DNA from: Bacteroidales bacterium
GTDB lineage: Bacteria > Bacteroidota > Bacteroidia > Bacteroidales > Bacteroidaceae
DNA length: 17,690 bases
Direction: 5' to 3'
Assembly: GCA_004558865.1 (NCBI GenBank)
Contig: SFCY01000043.1
Span: 1 to 17,690, forward strand
Each line of letters begins with the position of its first letter. Position 1 is the stretch's first letter. The notes beneath the pieces are model-generated. The model was given only the letters and a program-made list of their open reading frames with translations. It did no database searches and was not told the origin of the DNA. Below are positions 6,136 to 15,700 of the stretch, piece by piece. Both the position numbers and the translations under genes were made by a program.

Positions 6136-6161
6136 ATTTTGTTTTATTTTCCTTAAATTTG
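6131..6161 (+). promoter_or_regulatory. Bacteroidetes-type promoter of the three-gene secreted-protein operon
   Basis: TAAATTTG (6154-6161) is an exact TAnnTTTG match. Nineteen bases upstream is TGTG (6131-6134), one base off TTTG. The predicted start is near 6168, giving a leader of about 130 bases before the ATG at 6302. The leader shows no riboswitch I can recognise. Confidence 0.6.
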
Positions 6162-6301
6162 CGGAGACGCAAGCCAACCCAAACAATGTACGCAGGGCAA
6201 GTCGCCAGACGACCCTGGATTGACAAGAAATCGACAAAGGCCATTAGAGAATGACTATTCGAGTGAACTCACATAATTTACCATTTTCAAAAGATTCCGT
6301 T

Positions 6302-8152
6302 ATGAGGAAATTATTACTTATTCTAACCGTATTGCTGGCCGCGCTTCCGTCGCGAGCCCAGACAGACACCCTCACGTTGGGCTTCTGCAAAGGACAGATT
6401 GCGGCCAAGGGCCGGACCACCGCCCAAGGCAAGAAATGGATCTCGGGCGCCATCCGCCTCACGGCCGTCACCCTGAGCCCCTTTGCCGGCAACAAGATTG
6501 TAGGCGTGAGGGTGGGACTCTGCTCCCGCATCAACATCGACACGCTCCAAGTGTGGGTGCGCACCTCTACTACGGGCGAGAACCTCGCCGAGGGCGTCAT
6601 CACGGCGCGCGACCAGCCCCGCATCGCCAAGGGATGGAACAGCGTGATGCTCAACGTGCCCATCGACATCGCCACAGGGGACGAGTTCTACGTGGGCTTC
6701 AGCTACAAGCAGCGCGGCTCCACGAGCGCCATCTCGGTGGTGGGCAGCGCCACGCGCAACGCCTGCTATCTCGACGAGAAAGGGACCGGAAAATGGTATG
6801 ACCGCTACAGATACGGCTGTCTGAGCGTGGAGGCCGTGGTGGCCGGCGACAACCTGCCCAAATACGACCTCGCCCTCTCGGCTCCCGTGGGCATCTACAA
6901 TCCCAAGACGGGCAAGCTGAACATGACGGCCAAGGTGTACAACAACGCCACGCGCCAAGTGGAGGGCTTCACCATCCAAACGCAGATAAGCGGCATGGAC
7001 CAGCCCGCCACCACCCATGTCAGCCAGCGCGTGAAGCCGGGAGAGACCGTGGAGATCAGCTATGAGACCACACCCGACGCCACCGCCATCGACGGCTCCA
7101 ACCAGATAACAGCTACCATCAGCTCCCTGGACGACTACGAGGACAACGACGAGACCAACAACAAGGCCTCGACGGCCATCGCCTTCAAGCAGAACGTGCT
7201 ACTTGAGGAGTTCACCACGGAGAACTGCCCCAACTGCCCACGCGTGGCCGGCTACCTGCACGACGTGCTGGGCATGGACAAGTACCAGGGACAGGTGTTT
7301 GCCGCCGCCCATCATGAGATGTACTACGACGACTGGCTCACCCTGCAGCAGAGCGTGGTGGACGGCGTGCTGACCCCCACAGACATCTACAGCTACGCCA
7401 TGCTCTACAACGACAAGGGCACCTACGCACCGGCCCTGATGTACAACCGCCAGCCCTGGTTCACGAGCAACACAGGCAAGGACACGCCCGTGGCCCTGCC
7501 CAGCTCAAGCGCCGAGATACAGAGCGTGCTCGACTATGCCCTGGCCCTGCCCACCAACGCCACCATCACCTCGCTCACCGCCCGCTATGGCGACAACGAC
7601 ACCACGGTGGTGGTCAGCGTGGAGGGCATCTGCAGCGGAGCGGCCTCGCAGGGACTCAACATCACGGTGATGCTGACCGAGGACAACATCGACGCCCACA
7701 CCCAGGCGGGCTACGGCGAGGGCTTTGTCCACCAGCACGTGTCGCGCGCACTCAACGGCGTATGGGGCGTGCCGGTGACCATGAACGGCAACCGCTTCAG
7801 CTACGAGGTGGCCATGGGCCTCAACTCCCACTACTTCAAGAAAATCCAAACGGGCTCGTGGGACGAGGCCTACCGCAACTGGAAGAAGGACGACATGCAC
7901 ATCATCGCCTTCCTCAACACCAAGTCGGCGTCGCCCACAGGCTGCGGCATCCTCAATGTGGAGAGCATCGACTTCAGCGCCGTGACGGGCATCGCGCGCC
8001 CCGCTGCCACCGGTGCCGAAACCGGGGTGGCCCGCAAGGAGCTCTACAACCTCAATGGCACCAAGGCCGGGGCCAGTCCCGCACCGGGAGTCTACATCGA
8101 GCGCACCGTCTACAGCGACGGCCACACCACATCGCGCAAAATCATCAAATAG
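6302..8152 (+). CDS. Exported Omp28-domain protein with T9SS-type C-terminus
   Basis: A 616-residue secreted protein. I start it at the ATG at 6302, because MRKLLLILTVLLAALPSRAQ is a clean signal peptide cleaved after about residue 19-20; the ATG at 6251 would add 17 polar residues ahead of it. Residues 22-180 form a beta-rich domain (VGVRVGLCSR...LQVWVRTS...FYVGFSYKQ). Residues about 185-292 resemble a CARDB/Ig-like domain ending DYEDNDETNNKAS. Residues about 297-560 match the Omp28-related family, beginning NVLLEEFTTENCPNCPRVAG with a thioredoxin-like CPNC (309-312). The C-terminus (about 575-616: ELYNLNGTKAG, PGVYIERTV, SRKIIK) has the motif order of T9SS type A sorting domains. It is the first gene of the operon. 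Omp28 function is not established. Surface display, with redox or adhesion activity, is inference. Confidence 0.8.
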   Translation: MRKLLLILTVLLAALPSRAQTDTLTLGFCKGQIAAKGRTTAQGKKWISGAIRLTAVTLSPFAGNKIVGVRVGLCSRINIDTLQVWVRTSTTGENLAEGVITARDQPRIAKGWNSVMLNVPIDIATGDEFYVGFSYKQRGSTSAISVVGSATRNACYLDEKGTGKWYDRYRYGCLSVEAVVAGDNLPKYDLALSAPVGIYNPKTGKLNMTAKVYNNATRQVEGFTIQTQISGMDQPATTHVSQRVKPGETVEISYETTPDATAIDGSNQITATISSLDDYEDNDETNNKASTAIAFKQNVLLEEFTTENCPNCPRVAGYLHDVLGMDKYQGQVFAAAHHEMYYDDWLTLQQSVVDGVLTPTDIYSYAMLYNDKGTYAPALMYNRQPWFTSNTGKDTPVALPSSSAEIQSVLDYALALPTNATITSLTARYGDNDTTVVVSVEGICSGAASQGLNITVMLTEDNIDAHTQAGYGEGFVHQHVSRALNGVWGVPVTMNGNRFSYEVAMGLNSHYFKKIQTGSWDEAYRNWKKDDMHIIAFLNTKSASPTGCGILNVESIDFSAVTGIARPAATGAETGVARKELYNLNGTKAGASPAPGVYIERTVYSDGHTTSRKIIK

Positions 8153-8181
8153 GAAAGTAAAACAACGAAAAACATAGCTAT

Positions 8182-11100
8182 ATGAAGAGCAAGTCAACAA
8201 CCCTCAAGGCCATCCAGGCCGCCGTGGTGATGCTGTGCCTCTCGCTGGCCTCGCTGGCCCAGAGCCGCTACAGCGTCAACGACAACGGCATCCGCGTAAA
8301 GGCCGACGGCACACCGACGGCGCAGCAAGCCAAGCGGCCGCTGTTCGGGCCGCGCCCGCTGAAGAGACAGCAGGGCGACGTGAAGCGCGCCCCACTCAGC
8401 CGTGTGGTGCCCAACAACACCAAGCGGCAACCGCTGCTGGCCACCCCAAGCGGAGTGCAGTTTATGGGCGTGGTGGTATTCGCCAACTCGTGGCAGGAGT
8501 TTGGAGCCGTGGACGAGGACCCCTACTATGTGGCCCAGTTCACCGACTCCACGAGAATGAAGCTGCAGCGCGTCAAGGCCGACCCGCACTTCAACGCCAA
8601 CGGCGGCGGCGTGATCAACGACGGCGTGTTCCGCTTCATCACCTATTTCGACGCCACGCTGATGGTGGCCGGCTCGTTCTACGAGTACGACACCAACACC
8701 TGGGAGCAGCTGCGCTATGAGGACGTGAGCGACCAGCCGGAGATGTATGCCTTCGACACCGACCTCGACCGCACCACGGGCCGCGTCTACGGCTGCTTCT
8801 ACAACGATAGCTACATAGGCTATGAGTTTGGATGGATAGACTACGACAACCTGGAGCAGCACAAGATCGCCGACCTCGACAAGCAGCTCGTCACCATCGC
8901 CGTCAACAGCAAGGGCAACGTCTATGCCATCAGCATCGACGGCGACCTGTGCCGGGTGGACAAGCACACTGGCAAGGTGACCGTGGTGGGCAGCACCGGG
9001 CTCTCGCCCTACTATGTGCAGAGCGCCACGTTCGACAAGCGCACCGACAAGCTCTATTGGGCAGCCTCTTTCCAAAACTCCAACTCCGCCCTCTACCAGG
9101 TGGACACGCTCACGGCAAAGGTTACCAAGATAGCCAACTTCCCCGACAACGAGGAAGTGTGCTGCCTCACCGTGGTGGAGCCCCAGACCGACAATGCCGC
9201 CCCGGCCAAGGCCGACGCGCTCAAGGCCAACTTCCCCAAGGGCGCACTCACGGGCGAGGTGGGCTTCAAGGCTCCCGAGCTGACCTACGGAGGCGAGCCA
9301 CTGCAGGGACAGCTCAACTATGAGGTGAAGGCCAACGGAAGCGTGGTGGCCAACGGCCAGTGTGCCCCGGGCGAGGAAGTGACGGCCGGCGCCACCGTGA
9401 GGCAGGGCGAGGCGGTGATCAACGTCAACGTGAGCAACGACAAGGGCACAAGCCCCACCGCGCGCCTCTATTTCTGGGCCGGCCCCGACTATCCCAAGGC
9501 CGTCAGCTCGCTGAAACTGAGCATCGACTCCGCCACCATGAAGTCCACACTTACATGGCGCGCTCCCACGGCAGGCCAGCACGACGGCTACGTGAGCGCG
9601 CCCAAGGTGACCTACAACGTGGTGAGATACCCCGGAGCCGTGAAGGTGGCCACGGGACTGAAGAAGCAGAAATTCGAGGAGACCCTCGACAGGCAGAAGC
9701 TCACGTCGTACTACTACACCGTGACGCCCGTCCACGAGGGGCTGACCGGCTCCACGGCCACGTCAAACAAGGTGTTGGTGGGCGACGCCTTCACCGTACC
9801 CTACATTGAGAACTTCGACAACAGCGCCGACTTCGACCTGTTCACCGTCATCGACAAGAACCAAGACGGAATCCTGTGGAAATATTCGTCCAACTACCAG
9901 TGCGCCTACTGCTCGTTCACCTCTACGCAGGGCAACGACGACTGGCTGCTCACCCCAGAGCTGAAGCTTGAGGGAGGCCGCAAGTACAACCTCTCCTACG
10001 TGGCCCGGCGCGGCATGGAGGAATATCCCCAGATGCTCGGCGCAAGCTTCGGCCGCGGCCTCGACGTGGACAACTACACCGAGGTGGTGCCCGTCACCAC
10101 GCTGGCCTCGAGCAACTTCCAGCGCTTCAACGCCTCAGTGAAGGTGGCCTCCGACGGCAACTACCACTTCGGCTTCCACGACCTGACAACCCTCAACTCC
10201 TACCGCACCTATCTCGACAGCATCAGCGTGACGGCCGGACCGAAGCTCTCGGCCCCCGACAGCGTCACCAACATGAGAATCACCATCGACCCGGACGGCT
10301 ACGGCGAGGCCACGCTGGTCTTCAACGCACCCACGACCGACATCGACGGCAACACGCTCAACAGCATATCCCGCATTGAAATCTACCGCCAGGCGGAAGG
10401 CGACCACCTCATCAAGACCTTCGACAACGTGGCTCCCGGACAGGAACTCACATTCACCGACTCTGAGGCCCTCAACGGATTCAACATCTACACCATCACG
10501 GCATACGCCGGAGAGGATGCCGGAGAGCCCTGCGTGCGCCCCGTGTATGTGGGCATCGACACGCCCCTGCCCCCCACAGAGGTGAAGGCCACGGCCGACA
10601 ACAGCAAGGCCACCTTGAACTGGAGCCAGGCCCCGCAGAAAGGACTCCACGGCGGATATGTCGACGTTGCCTCACTCACCTACAATGTCTACAAGCTCGA
10701 CCTCAGCTCGCTCACTTTCGTGCCGGAGCAGCAAAACATCAATGGCTTCTCCTATCAGCCCACGGTGAGCATGAGCGGCAGCCAGGACCTGCAGTTCTTC
10801 GGCGTGACCGCCAACTCAGAGCTTGGCGAGAGCGACTACGCCGTGTCCAACGTGGTCATCACAGGCCAGCCCTACAAGCTGCCCTTCTTGGAATCGTTCA
10901 CCAAGGGACGACTCGACAACGAACTGTGGTGGTCGGAGACGGAGCACGCCTTCGTAACCAGCAACGGCTACAACTCCGCCGACGAATTCATGGGATCCGC
11001 CGACTGGACTCCCGAGACCCCCAATGAGGTGGCCTCGCTCAACTCGGGCAAGATAGCCCTCGACGGCGCGGAGAACCCCGTGCTACACTTCAGCCATAGC

Positions 11101-12693
11101 GGACAGCCCGGCTCCAAAAACAAGCTGACGCTCAACGTGATGACTCCCGACAACGACCTGCATCCCGTGAAGACCATCGACTACAGCACGCTCACCGGCG
11201 ACCGCCGCTGGATTGAGGAGACGGTCGACATGAAGCCCTTCGCAGCCAACGACTTCGTGGTGCTGAAGTTCTTGGGCGAGTGCAACGACGAGACCTTCTC
11301 CCGCGTGAGCTTCGACAAGGTGGAACTTCTCGACGTGAAGGCCCACAACCTCATGGCCAAGGGCCTCAACCCCGACCTCACCGGAACCGTGGGCAAGCCC
11401 ATGAAGGCAACGGTGAGGGTGCGCAACATCGGCCGCGAGACGGAGCGCAACTTCAAGGTGGAGCTCACCATCGCCGACAAGGTGGTGGGAAGCATCGACG
11501 GCGGCACGCTGGCCTCATTTGCCGACAGCACCTACACGCTGACCTTCGTGCCGAAGATTGAGAACAGCGGACAGGTGGAACTCGGCGCACAGGTGGCGAG
11601 CGACCTCGACCTCGACGAGAGCGACAACAAGGCCGCCACCGTGAAGGTGAACATCAAGGAGCCCGAGCTGCCTGTGGTGACCACACTCACGGCCTCCGAG
11701 GTAGCCTCGACCACCCTGCTGCAATGGGAGAAGCCCGAGAGCGACGCCAAGTCGTTCACCGAGGACTTCGAGACGTTCACCCCCTGGAGCATCGACGCCG
11801 AGCAGAACGGCTGGACACTCCTCGACGTCGACACCCTGCGCACCATCGGCATCGAGGGACTCAGCTGGAACAACATGGGCAAGCGGCAAGCCTACATCGC
11901 CTTCGACCCCGCCGACCTCGGCGTGACGGCCGTCAACCGCTACAAGCCCCACTCAGGCAACATCTACATGGCCAGTTTCGCCGCCTACAGCAACGACGAG
12001 AACGCCAAGGTGGCCAACGACGACTGGCTCATATCGCCCGAGCTGGAGGGCAACAGGCAAACCATCAGCCTCTGGGCCAAGGCCGCCTCGGCCGGCTACT
12101 CGCCCGAGTCGTTTGAGCTGCTCTACTCCACATCGGGCAAGGAGGCGGCCGACTTCACGAAGATCGCCTCCTACGACGTGGCCGCCGACAAATGGTATGA
12201 GTTTGCCGCCGTCGTTCCCGAGGGCACGAAATACTTCGCCATCCGCTGCGTGAGCGAGGACAAGTTCGCCCTGTTCATCGACGACGTGAGCTACCATAAG
12301 GGCCATGTCAACCTCACGGGCTACAACGTCTACCGCAACGGAGTGAAGATTGGCTCCACCAGCTCCACCCAGACCGCCTTCGCCGACAACTCCGCCGGCA
12401 AGGAAGACACCTACACGGTGACGGTGGTCTACGACGAGGGCGAGTCGGCCATGAGCAACGAGGCACGCGTGGTGAACGCCATCGCCGCCACAACCACAGG
12501 ACCGCTGCAGGCCAAGGGAGGCCACAATGGCATCGACATCACCAACCCCGAGCGGGTGGCGGTGAGCGTCTACACCATAGGCGGACAATTGGTGGCCGGC
12601 AGCCTCAACGCTGAGAACGCCCATGTGGCCGCCGCCCCGGGCATCTACCTCGTCAGAGGCGGCAACGCCACGCTGCGCGTCATCGTGAGATAA
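8182..12693 (+). CDS. Giant exported adhesin-like protein: propeller, FN3 and choice-of-anchor J / cleaved-adhesin domains, T9SS-type C-terminus
   Basis: A 1503-residue protein with a signal peptide (1-26, ending LASLAQ). Residues 92-335 look like a beta-propeller (repeats such as VNSKGNVYAISIDGDLCRVD and RTDKLYWAAS). A linker domain (345-435) is followed by an FN3 (436-535) and a first choice-of-anchor J / cleaved-adhesin domain (537-687; hallmark GNDDWLLTPELKL). Two more FN3 domains (688-794, 794-895), a second anchor-J-like domain (898-1053) and a CARDB-like domain (1054-1158) come next. The last FN3 (about 1160-1430) appears interrupted by a third anchor-J domain (1192-1372; FTEDFE...NDDWLISPEL). 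Residues 1441-1503 (VYTIGGQLV, APGIYLVRGG, LRVIVR) are a T9SS-type C-terminus. Such domains occur in gingipain and HagA adhesin regions and bind carbohydrate or host proteins. No protease domain is visible. It lies 29 bases after the Omp28 gene. Confidence 0.8.
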   Translation: MKSKSTTLKAIQAAVVMLCLSLASLAQSRYSVNDNGIRVKADGTPTAQQAKRPLFGPRPLKRQQGDVKRAPLSRVVPNNTKRQPLLATPSGVQFMGVVVFANSWQEFGAVDEDPYYVAQFTDSTRMKLQRVKADPHFNANGGGVINDGVFRFITYFDATLMVAGSFYEYDTNTWEQLRYEDVSDQPEMYAFDTDLDRTTGRVYGCFYNDSYIGYEFGWIDYDNLEQHKIADLDKQLVTIAVNSKGNVYAISIDGDLCRVDKHTGKVTVVGSTGLSPYYVQSATFDKRTDKLYWAASFQNSNSALYQVDTLTAKVTKIANFPDNEEVCCLTVVEPQTDNAAPAKADALKANFPKGALTGEVGFKAPELTYGGEPLQGQLNYEVKANGSVVANGQCAPGEEVTAGATVRQGEAVINVNVSNDKGTSPTARLYFWAGPDYPKAVSSLKLSIDSATMKSTLTWRAPTAGQHDGYVSAPKVTYNVVRYPGAVKVATGLKKQKFEETLDRQKLTSYYYTVTPVHEGLTGSTATSNKVLVGDAFTVPYIENFDNSADFDLFTVIDKNQDGILWKYSSNYQCAYCSFTSTQGNDDWLLTPELKLEGGRKYNLSYVARRGMEEYPQMLGASFGRGLDVDNYTEVVPVTTLASSNFQRFNASVKVASDGNYHFGFHDLTTLNSYRTYLDSISVTAGPKLSAPDSVTNMRITIDPDGYGEATLVFNAPTTDIDGNTLNSISRIEIYRQAEGDHLIKTFDNVAPGQELTFTDSEALNGFNIYTITAYAGEDAGEPCVRPVYVGIDTPLPPTEVKATADNSKATLNWSQAPQKGLHGGYVDVASLTYNVYKLDLSSLTFVPEQQNINGFSYQPTVSMSGSQDLQFFGVTANSELGESDYAVSNVVITGQPYKLPFLESFTKGRLDNELWWSETEHAFVTSNGYNSADEFMGSADWTPETPNEVASLNSGKIALDGAENPVLHFSHSGQPGSKNKLTLNVMTPDNDLHPVKTIDYSTLTGDRRWIEETVDMKPFAANDFVVLKFLGECNDETFSRVSFDKVELLDVKAHNLMAKGLNPDLTGTVGKPMKATVRVRNIGRETERNFKVELTIADKVVGSIDGGTLASFADSTYTLTFVPKIENSGQVELGAQVASDLDLDESDNKAATVKVNIKEPELPVVTTLTASEVASTTLLQWEKPESDAKSFTEDFETFTPWSIDAEQNGWTLLDVDTLRTIGIEGLSWNNMGKRQAYIAFDPADLGVTAVNRYKPHSGNIYMASFAAYSNDENAKVANDDWLISPELEGNRQTISLWAKAASAGYSPESFELLYSTSGKEAADFTKIASYDVAADKWYEFAAVVPEGTKYFAIRCVSEDKFALFIDDVSYHKGHVNLTGYNVYRNGVKIGSTSSTQTAFADNSAGKEDTYTVTVVYDEGESAMSNEARVVNAIAATTTGPLQAKGGHNGIDITNPERVAVSVYTIGGQLVAGSLNAENAHVAAAPGIYLVRGGNATLRVIVR

Positions 12694-12720
12694 AACATAC
12701 TTCATCCATTATCCTATTAT

Positions 12721-15700
12721 ATGATTATGAGAAAGTTCAGATTCTTCATAGCCGCGCTTGCGTGCCTCCTGACGGGGCTGGCCCACGCCGACACGCAGAC
12801 GCCCTACAGCTACGATTTCAACACCGCGGTAAGCACCGCCTCACCAGACTTTGCCCCCATCGGATGGGGGCATCTGGTGAGCTTCATGAACACCGCGTCG
12901 GGGCCGCTCTACATGAGCTACGAATGGAATGCCAGCTCGGGAGTGGACGGAACGGGCTGCCTGGCCATCGGGTCGCAAACGGTCACCGACGGCATGGAGT
13001 CGCCCGTGGAGCTCAACGACATGTTGGTGACACCCGCCGTGGGCGGAGCTGTCAGCCTCGAAGTGAAGGCCATGAACTATGGCTCCACCATCAGCTTCTG
13101 GTATGTCAACTATGAGGATGGCAAGTTCACCACCGACGGCCAGATCGACATGGCCGTGCCGGAGCTTACGCAGGACGAGTTCGTGCGCGTGGACATACCC
13201 GAAATGCCCGAAGGCACGCTCATTGGCATCCGTGGCAACAGCGTGTACATCGACAACTTCAAGGCCGACATGGCCGAGGTGACCCCCTACCCCCGCATGA
13301 GAGTGAACGGCTTCAGGCGCCTGGGCGGACAATATGTCGACACCAAGGCCGACGGCAAGTTCACCCTGTCCTACAAGGTGGCGGTGGAAAACACGGGGCA
13401 GCGCGACCTCACTGCCAACGAGGAGGGATTCTCGCTGAGCATCGTCAACCGCTCGAAAGGCAACAAGGTGATGTCGACCACCAACATCGACCGCAACCTG
13501 GCCATGGGAGCCACCGACAGCATCGTGGTGACGGCCGAGATTCCCTACGCCGACTATCCCGACGCCTACCTCTATGGCATGAGGGAGAACTTGGGCGGCA
13601 ACATCACCGACCTTGAGAACCTGCAGGCGTCGCCCTACGGGCCGAAGATCTCGCTGCTCGACCAGTATGCCAAGCAAGAGCTCAAGGGCATCGACTTCGG
13701 CATCGTGCACGGCTATGCCACAGCCCTCTTCACCCTGCGCAACGACGGAGCCACCGACCTCGTGATAAGCGCGGTGAACGCTCCGGCCGACGTGACGGTG
13801 ACGGCCGACGTGGCGGGAGTGGTGAAGCCCCACGAGAAGGTGAGCCTGCCGCTGAAATACACGGTGTCGGCCGCCGGATTCAAGGAGGGCACGCTCACGG
13901 TGGTGGGCAACGGCACACAACTCGAAGTGCCGGTGACGGCCATCGCCGTTGACAGCACCGAGTTCTACGCCAACTTCGAGGACGGCAAGATGCCCCTGGG
14001 CTTCGTGCCAGGCGAGGGGTGGACAGTGACCAGCTTCCCTCAGCTCGCCGGAATGGCCAACAACTACTACTGCGCGCAAGGCCCCGAGACCCTCGCCCGC
14101 CTCACCACGCCGCTGCTTGAGGTGGCCGAGGGCGAGAAGCTCTATTTCCAGGCCGGGCGCATCGACACCACGTCAGTGGTCAACGTGCTTTATTCCACCG
14201 ACCGCAAGGAGTGGCACAACCTGCTTACCATCAAGGGAACGGGAACCGGCAACACCACTTTCAGCGACCGCCTGCTCATCACGACAGAGCCCAACAGCTT
14301 CGCCTTCAGCACCTACACCGTGAGCGGACTGCCCGCCGGTCGCTGCTACGTGGCCTTTGAGTCGGGCAAGGCGCGCATCGACAACATCTTCGGCTGCCAC
14401 CTCGCCAAGGTGGCCCACGACATCATGTTCAAGCAGAGCAACTTCCCGATGATGGGAAGCACCAATGCCGAGACCGGAGCCGACGTGACCTTCGTCAACA
14501 ACAACACCGCGACGGAGAAGGCCGGGGCCTACAGCGTCAACCTCTACGTGAACGGTGAGAAGGCCGCCACGGCTGCCCCCGCCGACTTCAAGGGCGGAGA
14601 AACGCGCGTGTTCAGCCTGCCCTTCACGCCCCACTTCGCCGGCCAGGCCACGGTCTACGCCCTCTTCGAGGCCGACGGAAAAGTGGTGGCCACTTCCGAC
14701 ACCACGACGATGACCGTGCTGCAGGAGAGCGCATTCAAGGATGTCACCGTGGGCACGCCCGCCTCGCCGGTGTCGCAAAACAGTGTGCCGCTCTACCTTT
14801 ATTATAAGAAGAGCATGAGCAATGTGGTCTACTCGGCCGACCAGCTCAATATGAAGGCCGGAACCAAAATCTCCAAACTCTCCTACAAGGGCTGGAACAC
14901 CAGCCAGAACCTGCCCATCAAGCTGAAGGTGTATGTGGCCAACTCGGACAAGAGCTACTTTGAGGCTCCGCTCGCCGAGGCCGACACCACCGCCATGACC
15001 TGCATCTACAACGGCGACTACACCGTCACGAAGAAAGGCACCAAGACAGAACCCGAGGAGATGCTGGGCATCCTGCTGCAGCAGCCTTTCGTCTACACGG
15101 GCGGAAGCCTCATCGTGGCCATGTATGCCGAGTCTGACGCCTACGCCAACGTGCGCTTCGAGAGCGACGGCAACGCCAGTGGACACGCCTTCTACCGCGC
15201 CGACGACAGCGACTACTCGCAGAAGTCATACAGCACAGCCGACATGCCAGTGGTGACCCTCTCGGCCGAGAGCGACCCGACAACGTTCACGGGCACCGTA
15301 ACGGCGGCCGACGGCAACGCGCCCATCGAGGGAGCTGAGGTGACGCTCACCTCGGGCAATGTGCTCTATTCGGCCACCACCAACGCCGAGGGAGCCTTCA
15401 GCATGAATGTCTACAAGACCGACAGAACCTACCAATTCCGTGTGGACAAGCCTGGCTACGAGCCGTTCAAGACCACGGTGGCCTCCTTCGACCAGCCGCT
15501 CAACGCCCAGCTCACCGCTGGACACGGCATCTACATCGACGATTTCGAAATGCCCGCCGAGGCCATGGTGAACCACCTCTATACGACCCGCGCACAGGTG
15601 GTGAACGTGGAGACCTCACAACTCGACAGCGCGGCCTACACGGCCCAGCTCGTGAGCGACGGCAAGGTGCTGGCCACAACGGCCACACCCGCCCTCAAGG

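Noticed and set aside
6251..6301. Upstream ATG for the Omp28-domain protein
   Set aside because: It would place 17 polar residues before an otherwise perfect signal peptide that starts at 6302.
8194..9735. A 513-codon open frame on the minus strand opposite the 1503-residue gene
   Set aside because: Composition is low-complexity and rich in Val, Gly, His and Leu, as expected for the complement of GC-rich coding DNA; no domain or start context, and it fully opposes a well-supported gene.
12841..14079. A 412-codon minus-strand open frame
   Set aside because: Antisense shadow of a GC-rich gene with His/Gly/Val-rich translation and no family features.
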